DNA of 64,000 nt, from NCBI GenBank assembly GCA_949128115.1, contig OX421962.1, positions 8,030,262 through 8,094,261 on the forward strand. Direction: 5' to 3'. A program made the position numbers and the translations under genes. Below the pieces are notes generated by a model. The model had not been told where the DNA came from. It searched no databases and saw only the letters and a list, made by a program, of their open reading frames with translations. Origin of the DNA: Anaspis maculata (taxonomy: Eukaryota; Arthropoda; Insecta; Coleoptera; Scraptiidae). This document shows positions 42,295 through 51,339 of the stretch, piece after piece; the stretch's first letter is position 1; each line of letters starts with the position of its first letter.

Positions 42295-43193
42295 TGGGGC
42301 TACTTTGAAACGAGGGGTAACTTTGAACAAAAAAATAACTTTGCTATAATAATTATTAGCAAAAATTATATCAGGTTTAGATACATGCAGTTTTTTTCAT
42401 TAGGTTTATTATACTTTTGGGAATTATATGGCAGCACTAGTTGAAGATCACTATTTTAGGTTGGTAATAATGACGTGTTGTTGACAGCTGTCAAAAAAGT
42501 GAGGTTTATGAGGTGCGCAAACTTTACCGCTTGGAAAAGTTAGTATTTGCATTACAGTCTCCAAAATTCGTTTATGTTACCTTTGAAATGTTGCGACAAA
42601 GATGTAATGACCTGAAGCGTTCCATCAGAACTTTACAGTGAATAACTGTTGACTTAATGTATTGTTCAGAGATATTGATCTTTCTATTTTATATTGTTAC
42701 GTTCACTTTATCACATTTTTGCTATAGATTTTTTGGAAAATTATGTGTTATTTTCAACAATGTCATTCATGGGCTTGATTCAAGGTTTTATTCTTATGAT
42801 ATAGTCTTTTTTATTGTACTTGCATGTAAAACTAATAAAATACCTGGAAATAACTTATAGTCTCTTTAAAATTTGGAGATTTTTTTTTTCAAATCAAACT
42901 ATTTTTTTTTAGTTTTGTAGCGTTCAAAGAAACCATATTAAAAAGGTTTCATTGAAATTGTATGTTTCGATTACCTTTGTTCAAAGTAACCTCAACCGAG
43001 GGGCTACTTTGAACACCCAAATTTTAATTTAAAAAAAGGCCTTGTTGGTCATATTGCAATTGGAATTTTTGATTAACTGTAGCTCAAAGCGATGCCCGTG
43101 ATATACTTTTTTTTCAAAATTTTCACACAAACACTTTCGAAGATATCAGCATTTAAACTGGAAAACTGTTCAAAGTAACCTCGTTCTACGGTA
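42295..43193. repeat. Foldback MITE with TACCGTAGA termini
   Basis: TACCGTAGAGTGGGGCTACT pairs with a right end containing AAAGTAACCTCGTTCTACGG. The subterminal sequence repeats CTACTTTGAA/TTCAAAGTAAC several times. It is inserted in the transposase pseudogene. The short ORF at 42657-42860 is not supported. Confidence 0.75.
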
Positions 43194-43203
43194 CCTAATA
43201 GTA

Positions 43204-44246
43204 TACAGGGTGTTTCGCAATTACGGTTACAAACTTCTAGGGGAGATTCTCCATCAAAAATGGACCAGGAAAAAATATAACTTCGATGTCCTAAAATGCT
43301 CCGTTACAAAGATACAGGGTGTTCAAGTTGACTTTTTAAAATCGATTTTTTGACATAACTTTTAAACCGTTCAACTGATTTTGTTCAAATTTGGTACAAA
43401 GTTAACCAGAATAGGTCTCTATCAAATAATAGAAACGCATTTAGAAAACAAAAATCAGGGCGTAGATAATGGGGGGTGTCTTCATATTTCCCCCCCTATT
43501 TTGTACCCCATAGCTATTTTCCCAAATTGTTCTAATTTTTAAATTTAACGTCCAATTTAGAGAAAAAAGTTACTCTTGCAAAATTTTGATTCAAGGCTTC
43601 GTTTTCGAGATATCTGGGATTGAAACTTTGGAAAACATCTCGAAATTGCCACTTTCAAAGGCCTAAAAATTAGAATCCAAAAAAACTCGTGATTTCTCAG
43701 CAGAAATAGGTTCTCTAGAATTTCTAAGTTGATAAACCACCATTTTTCCTGAGAAACGGAAAGTTTTCAGGGAAAAAAAAATTGGGCTCATTGAAAGTGG
43801 CGATTTCGAGATGTTTTCCAAAGTTCCAAACCCAAATATCTCAGAAATGGAGCCTCTAAACAAAATTTTGCAAGAGTAACTTTTTTTTTCTAAATCGGAC
43901 GTAGAATCCAAAAAATGAAACTATTTAGGAAAATAGTTGAGGGGTGAAAAATAGGGGGGGAAATATGAAGACACCCCTCATTATCTACGTCCCTGTATTT
44001 TCTTTTTAAACACGTTGCTATTATTCGATAGAGACTTATTCTGTTTAACTTTGTTCCAAATTTGAACAAAATCAGTTCAACGGTTCAAAAGTTACGTGGA
44101 AAAATCGATTTTAAAAAGTCAACTTGAACACCCTGTATCTTTTTAACGGAGCATTTTAGGACATCGAAGTTATATTTTTTCTTGGTCCATTTTTGATGGG
44201 GAATCTCCCCTAGAAGTTTGTAACCGTAATTGCGAAACACCCTGTA
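43204..44246. repeat. TACAGGGTGT foldback, 1.04 kb
   Basis: TACAGGGTGTTTCGCAATTA pairs with the right end GCGAAACACCCTGTA. The arms remain complementary almost to the centre, including nested ACAGGGTGTTCAAG and AACTTGAACACCCTG pairs. It separates the N-terminal transposase piece from the rest. A TA dinucleotide lies at both junctions. Confidence 0.9.
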
Positions 44247-44504
44247 TATGTAACACGCCGTTCGAATCTGAAATCTTCCCTATATTCCTCATTACTCTTG
44301 GCACGAGCAACTTCTAAGAAATTCTGCACACGAGTACGTGGCCGACCTTCCATCAAGATGTGAAGTAGAGGGGAAAGTACATCTTCCTCGTAAATTGGTT
44401 CTTCTTGAAGTGGGTTATCGGCAGTGATGTAAAATACCCGGGTTTTTATATTTAAGGGTAAATACCCGGTATTTACCCAAAATTGGGTCTCTAATAGGCC
44501 CTGA

Positions 44505-47500
44505 CAGCACGAAATGTTTTGAAAATATTTGGTAGTAGTTGATGAATATTTACAACATTCTATAAATGTTCACAAAATATTCCTCACAAATATTACAGAA
44601 ATATTAAGGTGAAATATTTTACCAACATTCAGCAAATATTTTGAACATTTATTGAATATTTAGCAATAAATATTATCAAAATATATAGTGAACTTAATTT
44701 CTCTAATATTTACAGTATTCTAGGCAATGTGACTTCCGGTTTTTGTTTTGGTCATTTGCACGGAACTTTGAAATATATAGTTGTGTTGTGTTGAAGAGAT
44801 GACGTTTCACATCCCTTTGACTTCAAGTGTAGTTTCCCTTAAATTAGCAAAACTCGGTTTGCGGTCCTGAAAGTGCCTTTTTAACGGCCGACAATAAGTT
44901 TTTTCTATGTTACGGTTAAAATGATTCATAATGTCGTGAAATACATCCGTCCCAAGCAACAAATTAGGGCCAAATTAGGTTAAAGTCTACCTCACTATTG
45001 GTCAGCGACCAATTTTCAATAGGTCGGATTTACGTTCAATCGACGTCGAATTCAGGTAAGTGGGGAAAAATAAGTGGGTAATTTAAACGTCGAAAATTGG
45101 GCACATAGGTCGATTTGACTTATAGGTCAGATACCCTGTTAGTCGGCTAACCCTATAATAAGTTACATTTTTGGTAACAATAAGTAATTAAGACCTATTT
45201 TTACTAATTTGTGACCTGTGTCTTACAAGACTTGAATAGGTATTATTATCCACTGTGGTATTATTTTGGGTTTTCCCGACTTATAGTTGGTCATACGACT
45301 TTAAAAGACATTAGTGCACAATAGTGTTGTTGATGTTACCATACTGATTGAGTTTGATGGCGGACCTCCGTCCTTCATAGCAAAATATAGGTACCTACCT
45401 ACCTATAGCACGAAACATTTTGTGGACTTAGTGACTCCTCCCTGGTCATAATATTCACACGAAGGAAATATTTTTGACAAATGTGCCTCTTGCACCTCCA
45501 AATATTGCAATGCGCCTTGGAAAAATCGATTTATTGCAGAACTTGCGGAAATAACAACTTACATTTTTTTTTGTCAATCACAGTTTAAAGCACTAAAATG
45601 TTAATATTAAGCTCTTAAATTGAACAGTGTTTCTTAGTTACACTTTTTTGCCTGGTGCCTGGCAAAAAACAAGTAATTAAGGGAATACAAAAATTACAGA
45701 ACAGCTTTTATCGTAATGGCGGACGTGGAACCTGCTGGAGTAAGATGGCGTGTCTGGTGATATTCCGAAATTTTACTTTCAGGGCAAATTTACTATTGTT
45801 TTTTACTTATAGAAACAATGCTTATAGGGAGAATTTCCCTTCGAACAGGGCAAAATTACTTGAAATTCGAACTTTGAAGTCAAAATTGACCTAATTAGGT
45901 AAATTTTACCTCATAGTCTACTCATGGTTTTTTTGTTGTTATCGACTTCACAGTCAACTTTCCCTAAATTACCGATTTGGACCAAATTTCAACTATGAAG
46001 ACTACAATTTTAAATTACGCGCTCAATAAATCGGAGTCCACAAGAATTATATCTACATCCTTTTGTGTTGTCGTTGACGCGATGCTGGTAGGTATGTCGA
46101 TGTCCGCCATTTCTGACGAAAGCGGAGTTGGATCTTGAGCCGCGCCGGTGACACTTTTTTTTTAATAGGCGATAGTAACCTGCGGTGTGCCTATACGGCT
46201 TAAACTTCTTGGAGGACATTTTCTGCTTTGCACTATTCCACAGCACAGCAGGTACTGGTAACACTGACAAGAGATGATCTGCATGAAAAACCCCAAACAA
46301 CAAAGAGCCAGCTCATATTCTGACCTCAAAAGCCACATAAGACGGATTTCCTTTAAAGTTCACTATAATGGTACTTTCGCCCTCCCTTTGACCAATGTTC
46401 CTTAATAAGTCAATTTTTATAGTAATTCTGACTTCAAAGTCGAATGTTCAAATGGAATAGGTCCGCTTTTTTACTAAAATAACCCTTGTTATTTACCATG
46501 ACCTGTGAGACATTGTGTAAAGTTGAAAATTACCAAATTTGGACTAGTATAAAGAGGTTATTCATAACCAGACTTTGAAGTTGAAATTAGGGTAATTACG
46601 AAGTAATCGCGACTACCGTTGATAGCTTAAATTAACCTCAGAGGTAAAATGGACTTTAACGGCGAAAGTCAAGCGAAAATGAACTAATTTTTGCCCTACA
46701 TAATGCCTTATAAACTTTAAAAAATTTGAAGGCATTTCTTAGGTGCAATCTAGGTAATTTTCAACTTCCAAAATCTTTTTGAAGTCGGTGGTAAATTTAG
46801 GGTTTTCGCAAGGTTAAATCTTGGTAATTTTTGATTTAAATAATGACTTTGTAGAACATTTGTCATACAAGGAAAATTTTATGTCAAATTCATGCATATT
46901 TCGCCTTCTTTAAGTCAATTTGACTTTAGCTTGGTAATATGGCCCTAAATTGCTGCTTGGGGTTGCTTTATTTGTTCCGTACAAATATGTCACTTTAATT
47001 TATTTCGATACCAATTGGTAATATATGTAGCAAGTACGCGGATAAACCCGCGTGTTTAGGGACGAGGCGGTAGTCGAATATCCCTAAAAGTGGATGAGCC
47101 GCTGAATCTTTCAGATATATAGTTAGCAAAATTCATATAGCGGACATCTGCGTGTTCACATAGTAGTTTACCCAGAACCACTGAATCTTCCCAACGACCC
47201 CGTAGCACAGGTGGTCAGTACCTATCTGCCTGTGGTGCTGTAGCCTGAGCGTTGTTGTCGTCTTTGAAAGGCAATTATTCAGCTAAATCAATTGTATATG
47301 AAATAAAGGTGAGCTCCAATGGCCAAAAAAGGCTAATAAGAAGAAAAACAAACTTTTTTTAAAATTTCTAAAAATACCCGGTTCTAAATGTTTTTAAAAT
47401 ATTTTTGGCAAATATTGTACCTCGTATTGTACAAATATTGAAAAGCGGGACATCAAAACATTCAATAAATATTTATACAATATTCACTGAATGAATTCCA

Positions 47501-47570
47501 ATATTTTATAAATATTATAATATTTGGCTTTTAATATTTCACAAACATTTTGAAAATGTTTATGTGCTGT
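44505..47570. repeat. Nested inverted-repeat unit rich in AATATT
   Basis: CAGCAC plus GAAATGTTTTGAAAATATTT at the left pairs with the AACATTTTGAAAATGTTT plus GTGCTG region at 47545-47570. Several hundred bases at each end are rich in AATATTT and ATAAATATT. Non-coding. Confidence 0.65.
44951..46961. repeat. 2-kb element with CCCAAGCA termini
   Basis: CCCAAGCAACAAATTAGGGC pairs with GCCCTAAATTGCTGCTTGGG. The interior has many short AGGTAAATTTGAC-type sequences and several small ORFs (for example 46010-46303) without domains. It resembles a large non-autonomous DNA element. Confidence 0.75.
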
Positions 47571-47889
47571 ATGGGGGGTTTCTATTTTCATTAATTGTTA
47601 TCTCGATTGTTATTAACAATTGGAGAAACAACAACAAACAAATAATTATTTTTGCTCACAGCAGCAAAATAATAATAAGTGCTTTGGAGGCTACGTTTAT
47701 AAAGCCTTGGAACTTGGAAAAAGAAATCATCTAACCTTTAACTGTCAACACTGTCAACCGAGCTGTCAACAGTGTCAACTTTTCTGTCAAACTGGGTAGG
47801 GTGGGTAAATATCACTCGGGAAAATACCGGGTAAATACCCGATTTATATTTACCTACCTACCCGGTAAATACCCGACTCACATCACTGC

Positions 47890-48205
47890 TTGTCCCTATA
47901 CATTTGTTGTGATGTCCAAAACGGGATCAATAAATATTATTTATTTATTATTTCATTTATTTATTATTTACAGCCACTTTCACGGCTCACCTGTATTCTT
48001 CGAATTTTTGAAAACTATCTACTGACAGTTCGAACTAGGTAGAGTAGGGTAGAATGTCCAGCCTTCTGTTCAAATGTTCTTTAATTTCTAAATGTTTGTG
48101 GTTTGCTGTTCTAGCTGTTCTACATTTCATAAGGATTTTTGTGTGGGTTTTTTCGTGGGTTTTTGATAAGAATCCAAGGTGGGCTTTGGTGTCAAAAACC
48201 CGGTT
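47890..48205. other. Probable terminal region of the Harbinger unit; no gene
   Basis: Contains an ATTTATTATTTC-rich stretch (47937-47970) and then T-rich sequence up to the MITE-like terminus at 48206. No coding signal. Confidence 0.4.
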
Positions 48206-48354
48206 GGGGCTAGGTGGAAAGCACGCATTCCGTGCCCCTGACTGCTAGGGACAGGACTATAAAATATCGATTGCTGATCTGATTACCTGTTTCTCTCAAA
48301 CCTGATAGGGTTTTCTACTTTTTTGTTTAGTTTGGATGCATGCTGTCAACAACA

Positions 48355-48463
48355 GTCAAACTTGTCAAACTGTCAGCTAGCTGTCACATCTGTCATTCGA
48401 ACTACCGAACTGTCAATAACAAAAGTCGTATGTAGCTCCAAAAATTGCCTTAACAGCTAGAAA
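48355..48463 (+). promoter_or_regulatory. Upstream region of the ribosomal protein gene
   Basis: Between about 48355 and 48420 there are several TGTCA/CTGTCA motifs, including the palindromic GTCAGCTAGCTGTCAC context. They lie 45-110 bases before the start codon. Similar TGACAG motifs are iterated in the virus-like element. A core-promoter role is inferred from position only. No TATA box seen. Confidence 0.35.
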
Positions 48464-49441
48464 ATGAACAAATTAACGCGTTTATCGTTAATGTTCAACA
48501 AACACCATGCCTGCACCACCACCCGGCTGCTATCCACGGCTTCTCAGACAGCCCCCGAAGTTCACAGCACCCAAGCAACCGATCAAGGTATGCGTTTTTG
48601 AGGTTATGTAACAGATTCTGAAAGTGCATGATTTACCCAAAAAAAACTCGGTTGTTCTCACCACTCTCACCAGTTCTCACTAGTAAAGCTTTCCCATTGG
48701 CCATACAGTTGAGTTCAATTGAGAATAACAGATATTTTGTGAGTAGAGAGCGGCTGTTTTTAACCCAATTTTTTTCTCTTCACAGAAGACCCGTTCGTGA
48801 AAGCTCTGAAACACCCCGACTACTTCAGCGTGCACAACTTGTTCACCGTCAAGGATCTGTACGACGCCCGCGTGCACTTCGGCCACATGGAGGGCTCGTT
48901 CAACCAGCGCATGTCTCCGTACATCTACGGCAGCCGCCTCGGCCACATCATCTTCGACCTGGACAAGACGGCGGACTACTTGCGCCGGGCGCTGAACTTT
49001 ACCGCGCACGTCGCCTACCGAGACGGCATAATCTGCTTCTTCTCGAGGGCGCCGCAGCACTGGCACCTGGTGGAAAAGACGGCCGAGGAGTGCCAGGAGT
49101 TTGCCTACACCAAGTTCTGGCGGGGCGGCATCTTCACCAACGCCAACAAACAGTTCGGCGCCGTGACGCGGCTGCCGGACCTGTGCATTTTCATGAACAC
49201 TCTGAACAACATCCTGACGCAGCACACGGCCATCCGGGATTCCGCCAAGATGTCCATTCCCACTGTGGGCATAGTCGATTCGAATTGCGATCCGAACCTG
49301 GTGACGTATCCGGTGCCGGGGAACGACGACTCGCCGGCGTCCATGGAGCTGTACTGCAAGCTGTTCAAGGAGGCGATTCTGAGGGGGAAGCAGAGGAGGA
49401 AAGAGGATTTGCAAAAGCTCGACGAGCCCGCCAGTAGTTGA
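48464..49441 (+). CDS. mRpS2: Mitochondrial small ribosomal subunit protein S2 (uS2m)
   Basis: Two exons (48464-48587 and 48786-49441) are joined by a 198-bp GT-AG intron, giving 259 residues. The N-terminus (MNKLTRLSLMFNKHHACTTT) is basic, serine/threonine-rich and lacks acidic residues, as expected of a mitochondrial targeting peptide. From about residue 42 the uS2 domain follows (VHFGHMEGSFNQRM, SRLGHIIFDLDKT, PTVGIVDSNCDPN, and a YPVPGNDDS loop) with a basic C-terminal helix. The length fits insect orthologues. It is a structural protein of the mitochondrial ribosome. The second exon is GC-rich compared with its surroundings. AATAAA at 49505 is a likely polyadenylation signal. The gene lies just outside the right end of the Harbinger unit. 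Confidence 0.95.
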
Positions 49442-49937
49442 ATAGAATAGCTCGGGAAGCTTTGCAGGAGTGAAACGTAATTTTTTTAATTATTATTAAT
49501 ATTTAATAAATTGAAACCAATGTTCGTGTGGATTTTTTTATTGAGTCACTTTACATAATTTTATTATAATTAAAGCTTTTACAGAGTGAATAATAGAATT
49601 TCACAAATTCAGTCTTTCAACTTGTTGATGTTGAGCAAATTAGTCACAGGGTGTTCTTGAATGATTGAAGATAGCAGCTGGACGCAAAAAAAAGAATAAA
49701 TATTGTTTCAGATCCATAAGGCTGTAGCTGGGTGAACAGCTGGAGTCTTCTGGACCAGATCATGTAATCGTCTTCAACTTCAATAATTCAGAATCAGACT
49801 TGTTGGATCTTTATCCTCGAGGAGGTATCAGGGAACAAGCGCCTCGGTGCTTCATACCCACTCCTGTAAATAAATAGAAAAAAAGATTATTAGAGCTTAC
49901 AGAAATCCCTTCAACCCTCATCCCAAAAAATGTTTCT
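49442..49937. other. 3' flank of mRpS2, no other gene
   Basis: Holds the polyadenylation signal at 49505 and otherwise AT-rich sequence up to the next foldback. Nothing else supported. Confidence 0.5.
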
Positions 49938-51128
49938 ACAGGATGCTTCAGCGATGATAGCAAAAACATTGACTGTGGGTAGATCTTGTCAAAATATGAC
50001 GGAAACCTATACAGGTGTCCCGAAATTAAGACAACAAAATTTACAGGGAGGTAGAAAATTGAAAAATAAGGGGACTTCTTTAATGAAAATACCCTCGCAA
50101 ACGTAATAACGGAGATACAGGCCTTCAAAGTTGTTTTTTTTAAACAGTTTTTTTGCGTCTATTTTGAACCGTTAAACCGATTTCATTCAAATTTGGACCA
50201 AAGTGTCCTGAAATAGGTCTCTATTGAACAATTGTAACGCATTGCCTCAAATATTTTCAGGGGCAAAGATAATAGAGGGTACCCTCCCCCTTTCCCAGCT
50301 ATTTTTCACCCCCCTGAATATTTTTGTAAATTGTTTCAATTTTTAAACTCTACGTTCAATTTGAAGGAAAAAGTTACTCTAACAAAATTTTGATTCAAGG
50401 GTTCATTTTCGAGATATTTGGGTTTGAAACTTCGGAAAACGTATAGAAAACACCACTTTCAAAGACCTTAAAAATTAAAATCCAAGAAAACTCAAGATTC
50501 CTCAAGTGAAATGAGAATTCAAGGTGTTGTAGGTTGATAAACCACCATTTTTGCTGAGAATCATGAAGTTTTTTAGAAAATAAAGGCCCTGGAAAGTGAC
50601 GATATGGAGATGTTTTTCAGTAATGTTTCAATCTCAAATATCTTTGAAACGAAGCCTCTAATCAATATTTTGCAAGAGTAACTTTTTTCTCTAAATTGAA
50701 CTTAGGATTCAAAAATTAAAACCATTTCCAAAAATATTCAGGGGGGTGAAAAATAGGGAAAAAAGGGGGAAGGTACCCCCTATTATCTTCGCCCCTAAAA
50801 ATGTTTGATAATATGCGTTACCATTGTTCAATAGAGACCTATTTTAGTAAACTTTGGTTCGAATTTCAATAATATCGGTTCACCGGTCCAAAAGTTATTA
50901 AGAAAAAACTGTTCTCAAAAACCAACTTTGAAGGCTTGTATCTCCGTTATTACGTTTGCAAGAAAATTTTTATTAGGGAAGTCGCCTTAGTTTTCAATTT
51001 TCTATCCCCCTGTGAATTTTGGTGCATTGATTTCGGGACACCTGTATGTATTGTATAGGTTTCCGTCATATTTTGCCGAGATCTACCCACAGTTAATTTT
51101 TTTGCTATCATCGCTGGAACACCCTGTA
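49938..51128. repeat. 1.19-kb foldback element
   Basis: ACAGGATGCTTCAGCGATGA pairs with the region of TCATCGCTGGAACACCCTGT. The arms contain a second terminus-like pair, TACAGGTGTCCCGAAATTA and the GGACACCTGTA region near 51040. This suggests one foldback nested in another. The small ORFs on both arms mirror each other and are not genes. Confidence 0.85.
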
Positions 51129-51339
51129 TACCGAGCTGTATACCTATGCTTTTGGCTGCGATCCCGCAAACTTTTTGTGATCTTTAAACATGCTATGAAA
51201 CCTCCGTAAAAACCCTGGTTCATCTCATGAAACTATTGATACGCTTGGAAAACCCATAAAATCACATTTGAATGTAAAATAATAATAATTATATAATAGG
51301 ATTTTATTACGGCGGAGTCTAGCCGGGGGCTATTTCACT

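Larger units (their letters stand above)
41043..44425 (-). pseudogene. Harbinger (HARBI1-like) transposase, broken and interrupted
   Basis: On the minus strand, 44425-44258 encodes the N-terminal part (GRPRTRVQNFLEVARA, SNEEYREDF). It is then cut by repeats at 43204-44246, 42295-43193 and 42078-42268. The gene resumes from about 42060 with ELCLLLTLWFLANKEPHRTL, a helix-turn-helix-like region (FRIIRRVINWL) and the first catalytic aspartate in GAIDRW, where GAIDG is usual. A RSFHDIRLLRR block and GDKGY follow. The C-terminal part has VLHNICLDNGDD, ending near 41043. Stops and frame changes near 41450-41620 and 41880 separate these pieces. No functional nuclease could be made. All the expected domains are present in order, so this was once a full transposase. 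Confidence 0.75.
44421..47889. repeat. Outer foldback with nested repeats
   Basis: GCAGTGATGT at 44421 pairs with ACATCACTGC ending at 47889. Both ends carry GGGTAAATACCCGG-type sequence (44440-44485 and 47805-47880). Inside are at least two further nested inverted-repeat units (44505-47570 and 44951-46961). The composite lies in the right part of the Harbinger unit. Confidence 0.7.
38656..48226. mobile_element. PIF/Harbinger transposon inflated by nested insertions
   Basis: The unit holds a Myb/SANT-like gene (38761-39954, plus) and the pieces of a Harbinger transposase (41043-44425, minus), the usual two-gene layout of the superfamily. At the right, GGGGCTAGGTGGAAAGCACGC (48206-48226) followed by ATT looks like the outer terminus. 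The left terminus is adjacent to, or merged with, the MITE at 38208-38655, which is also preceded by ATT. Removing the internal repeats (40071-40820, 42078-42268, 42295-43193, 43204-44246 and 44421-47889) leaves about 3.2 kb, a normal Harbinger size. The exact left end and its link to the MITE family are inference. Confidence 0.6.

Noticed and set aside
43470..44000. GTAGATAATGGGGGG inside the 43204-44246 foldback, similar to the Polinton-like terminus
   Set aside because: It lies within both arms of an unrelated foldback, has no 6-bp duplication, and similar TAATGGGGG text is expected by chance in these low-complexity foldbacks.
46010..46303. 97-codon minus-strand ORF
   Set aside because: No domain, and it lies within a 2-kb inverted-repeat element with no other coding evidence.
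48628..49437. 269-codon plus-strand and 244-codon minus-strand ORFs over mRpS2
   Set aside because: Shadows of the GC-rich second exon. The uS2 frame is unmistakable and these have no domain.
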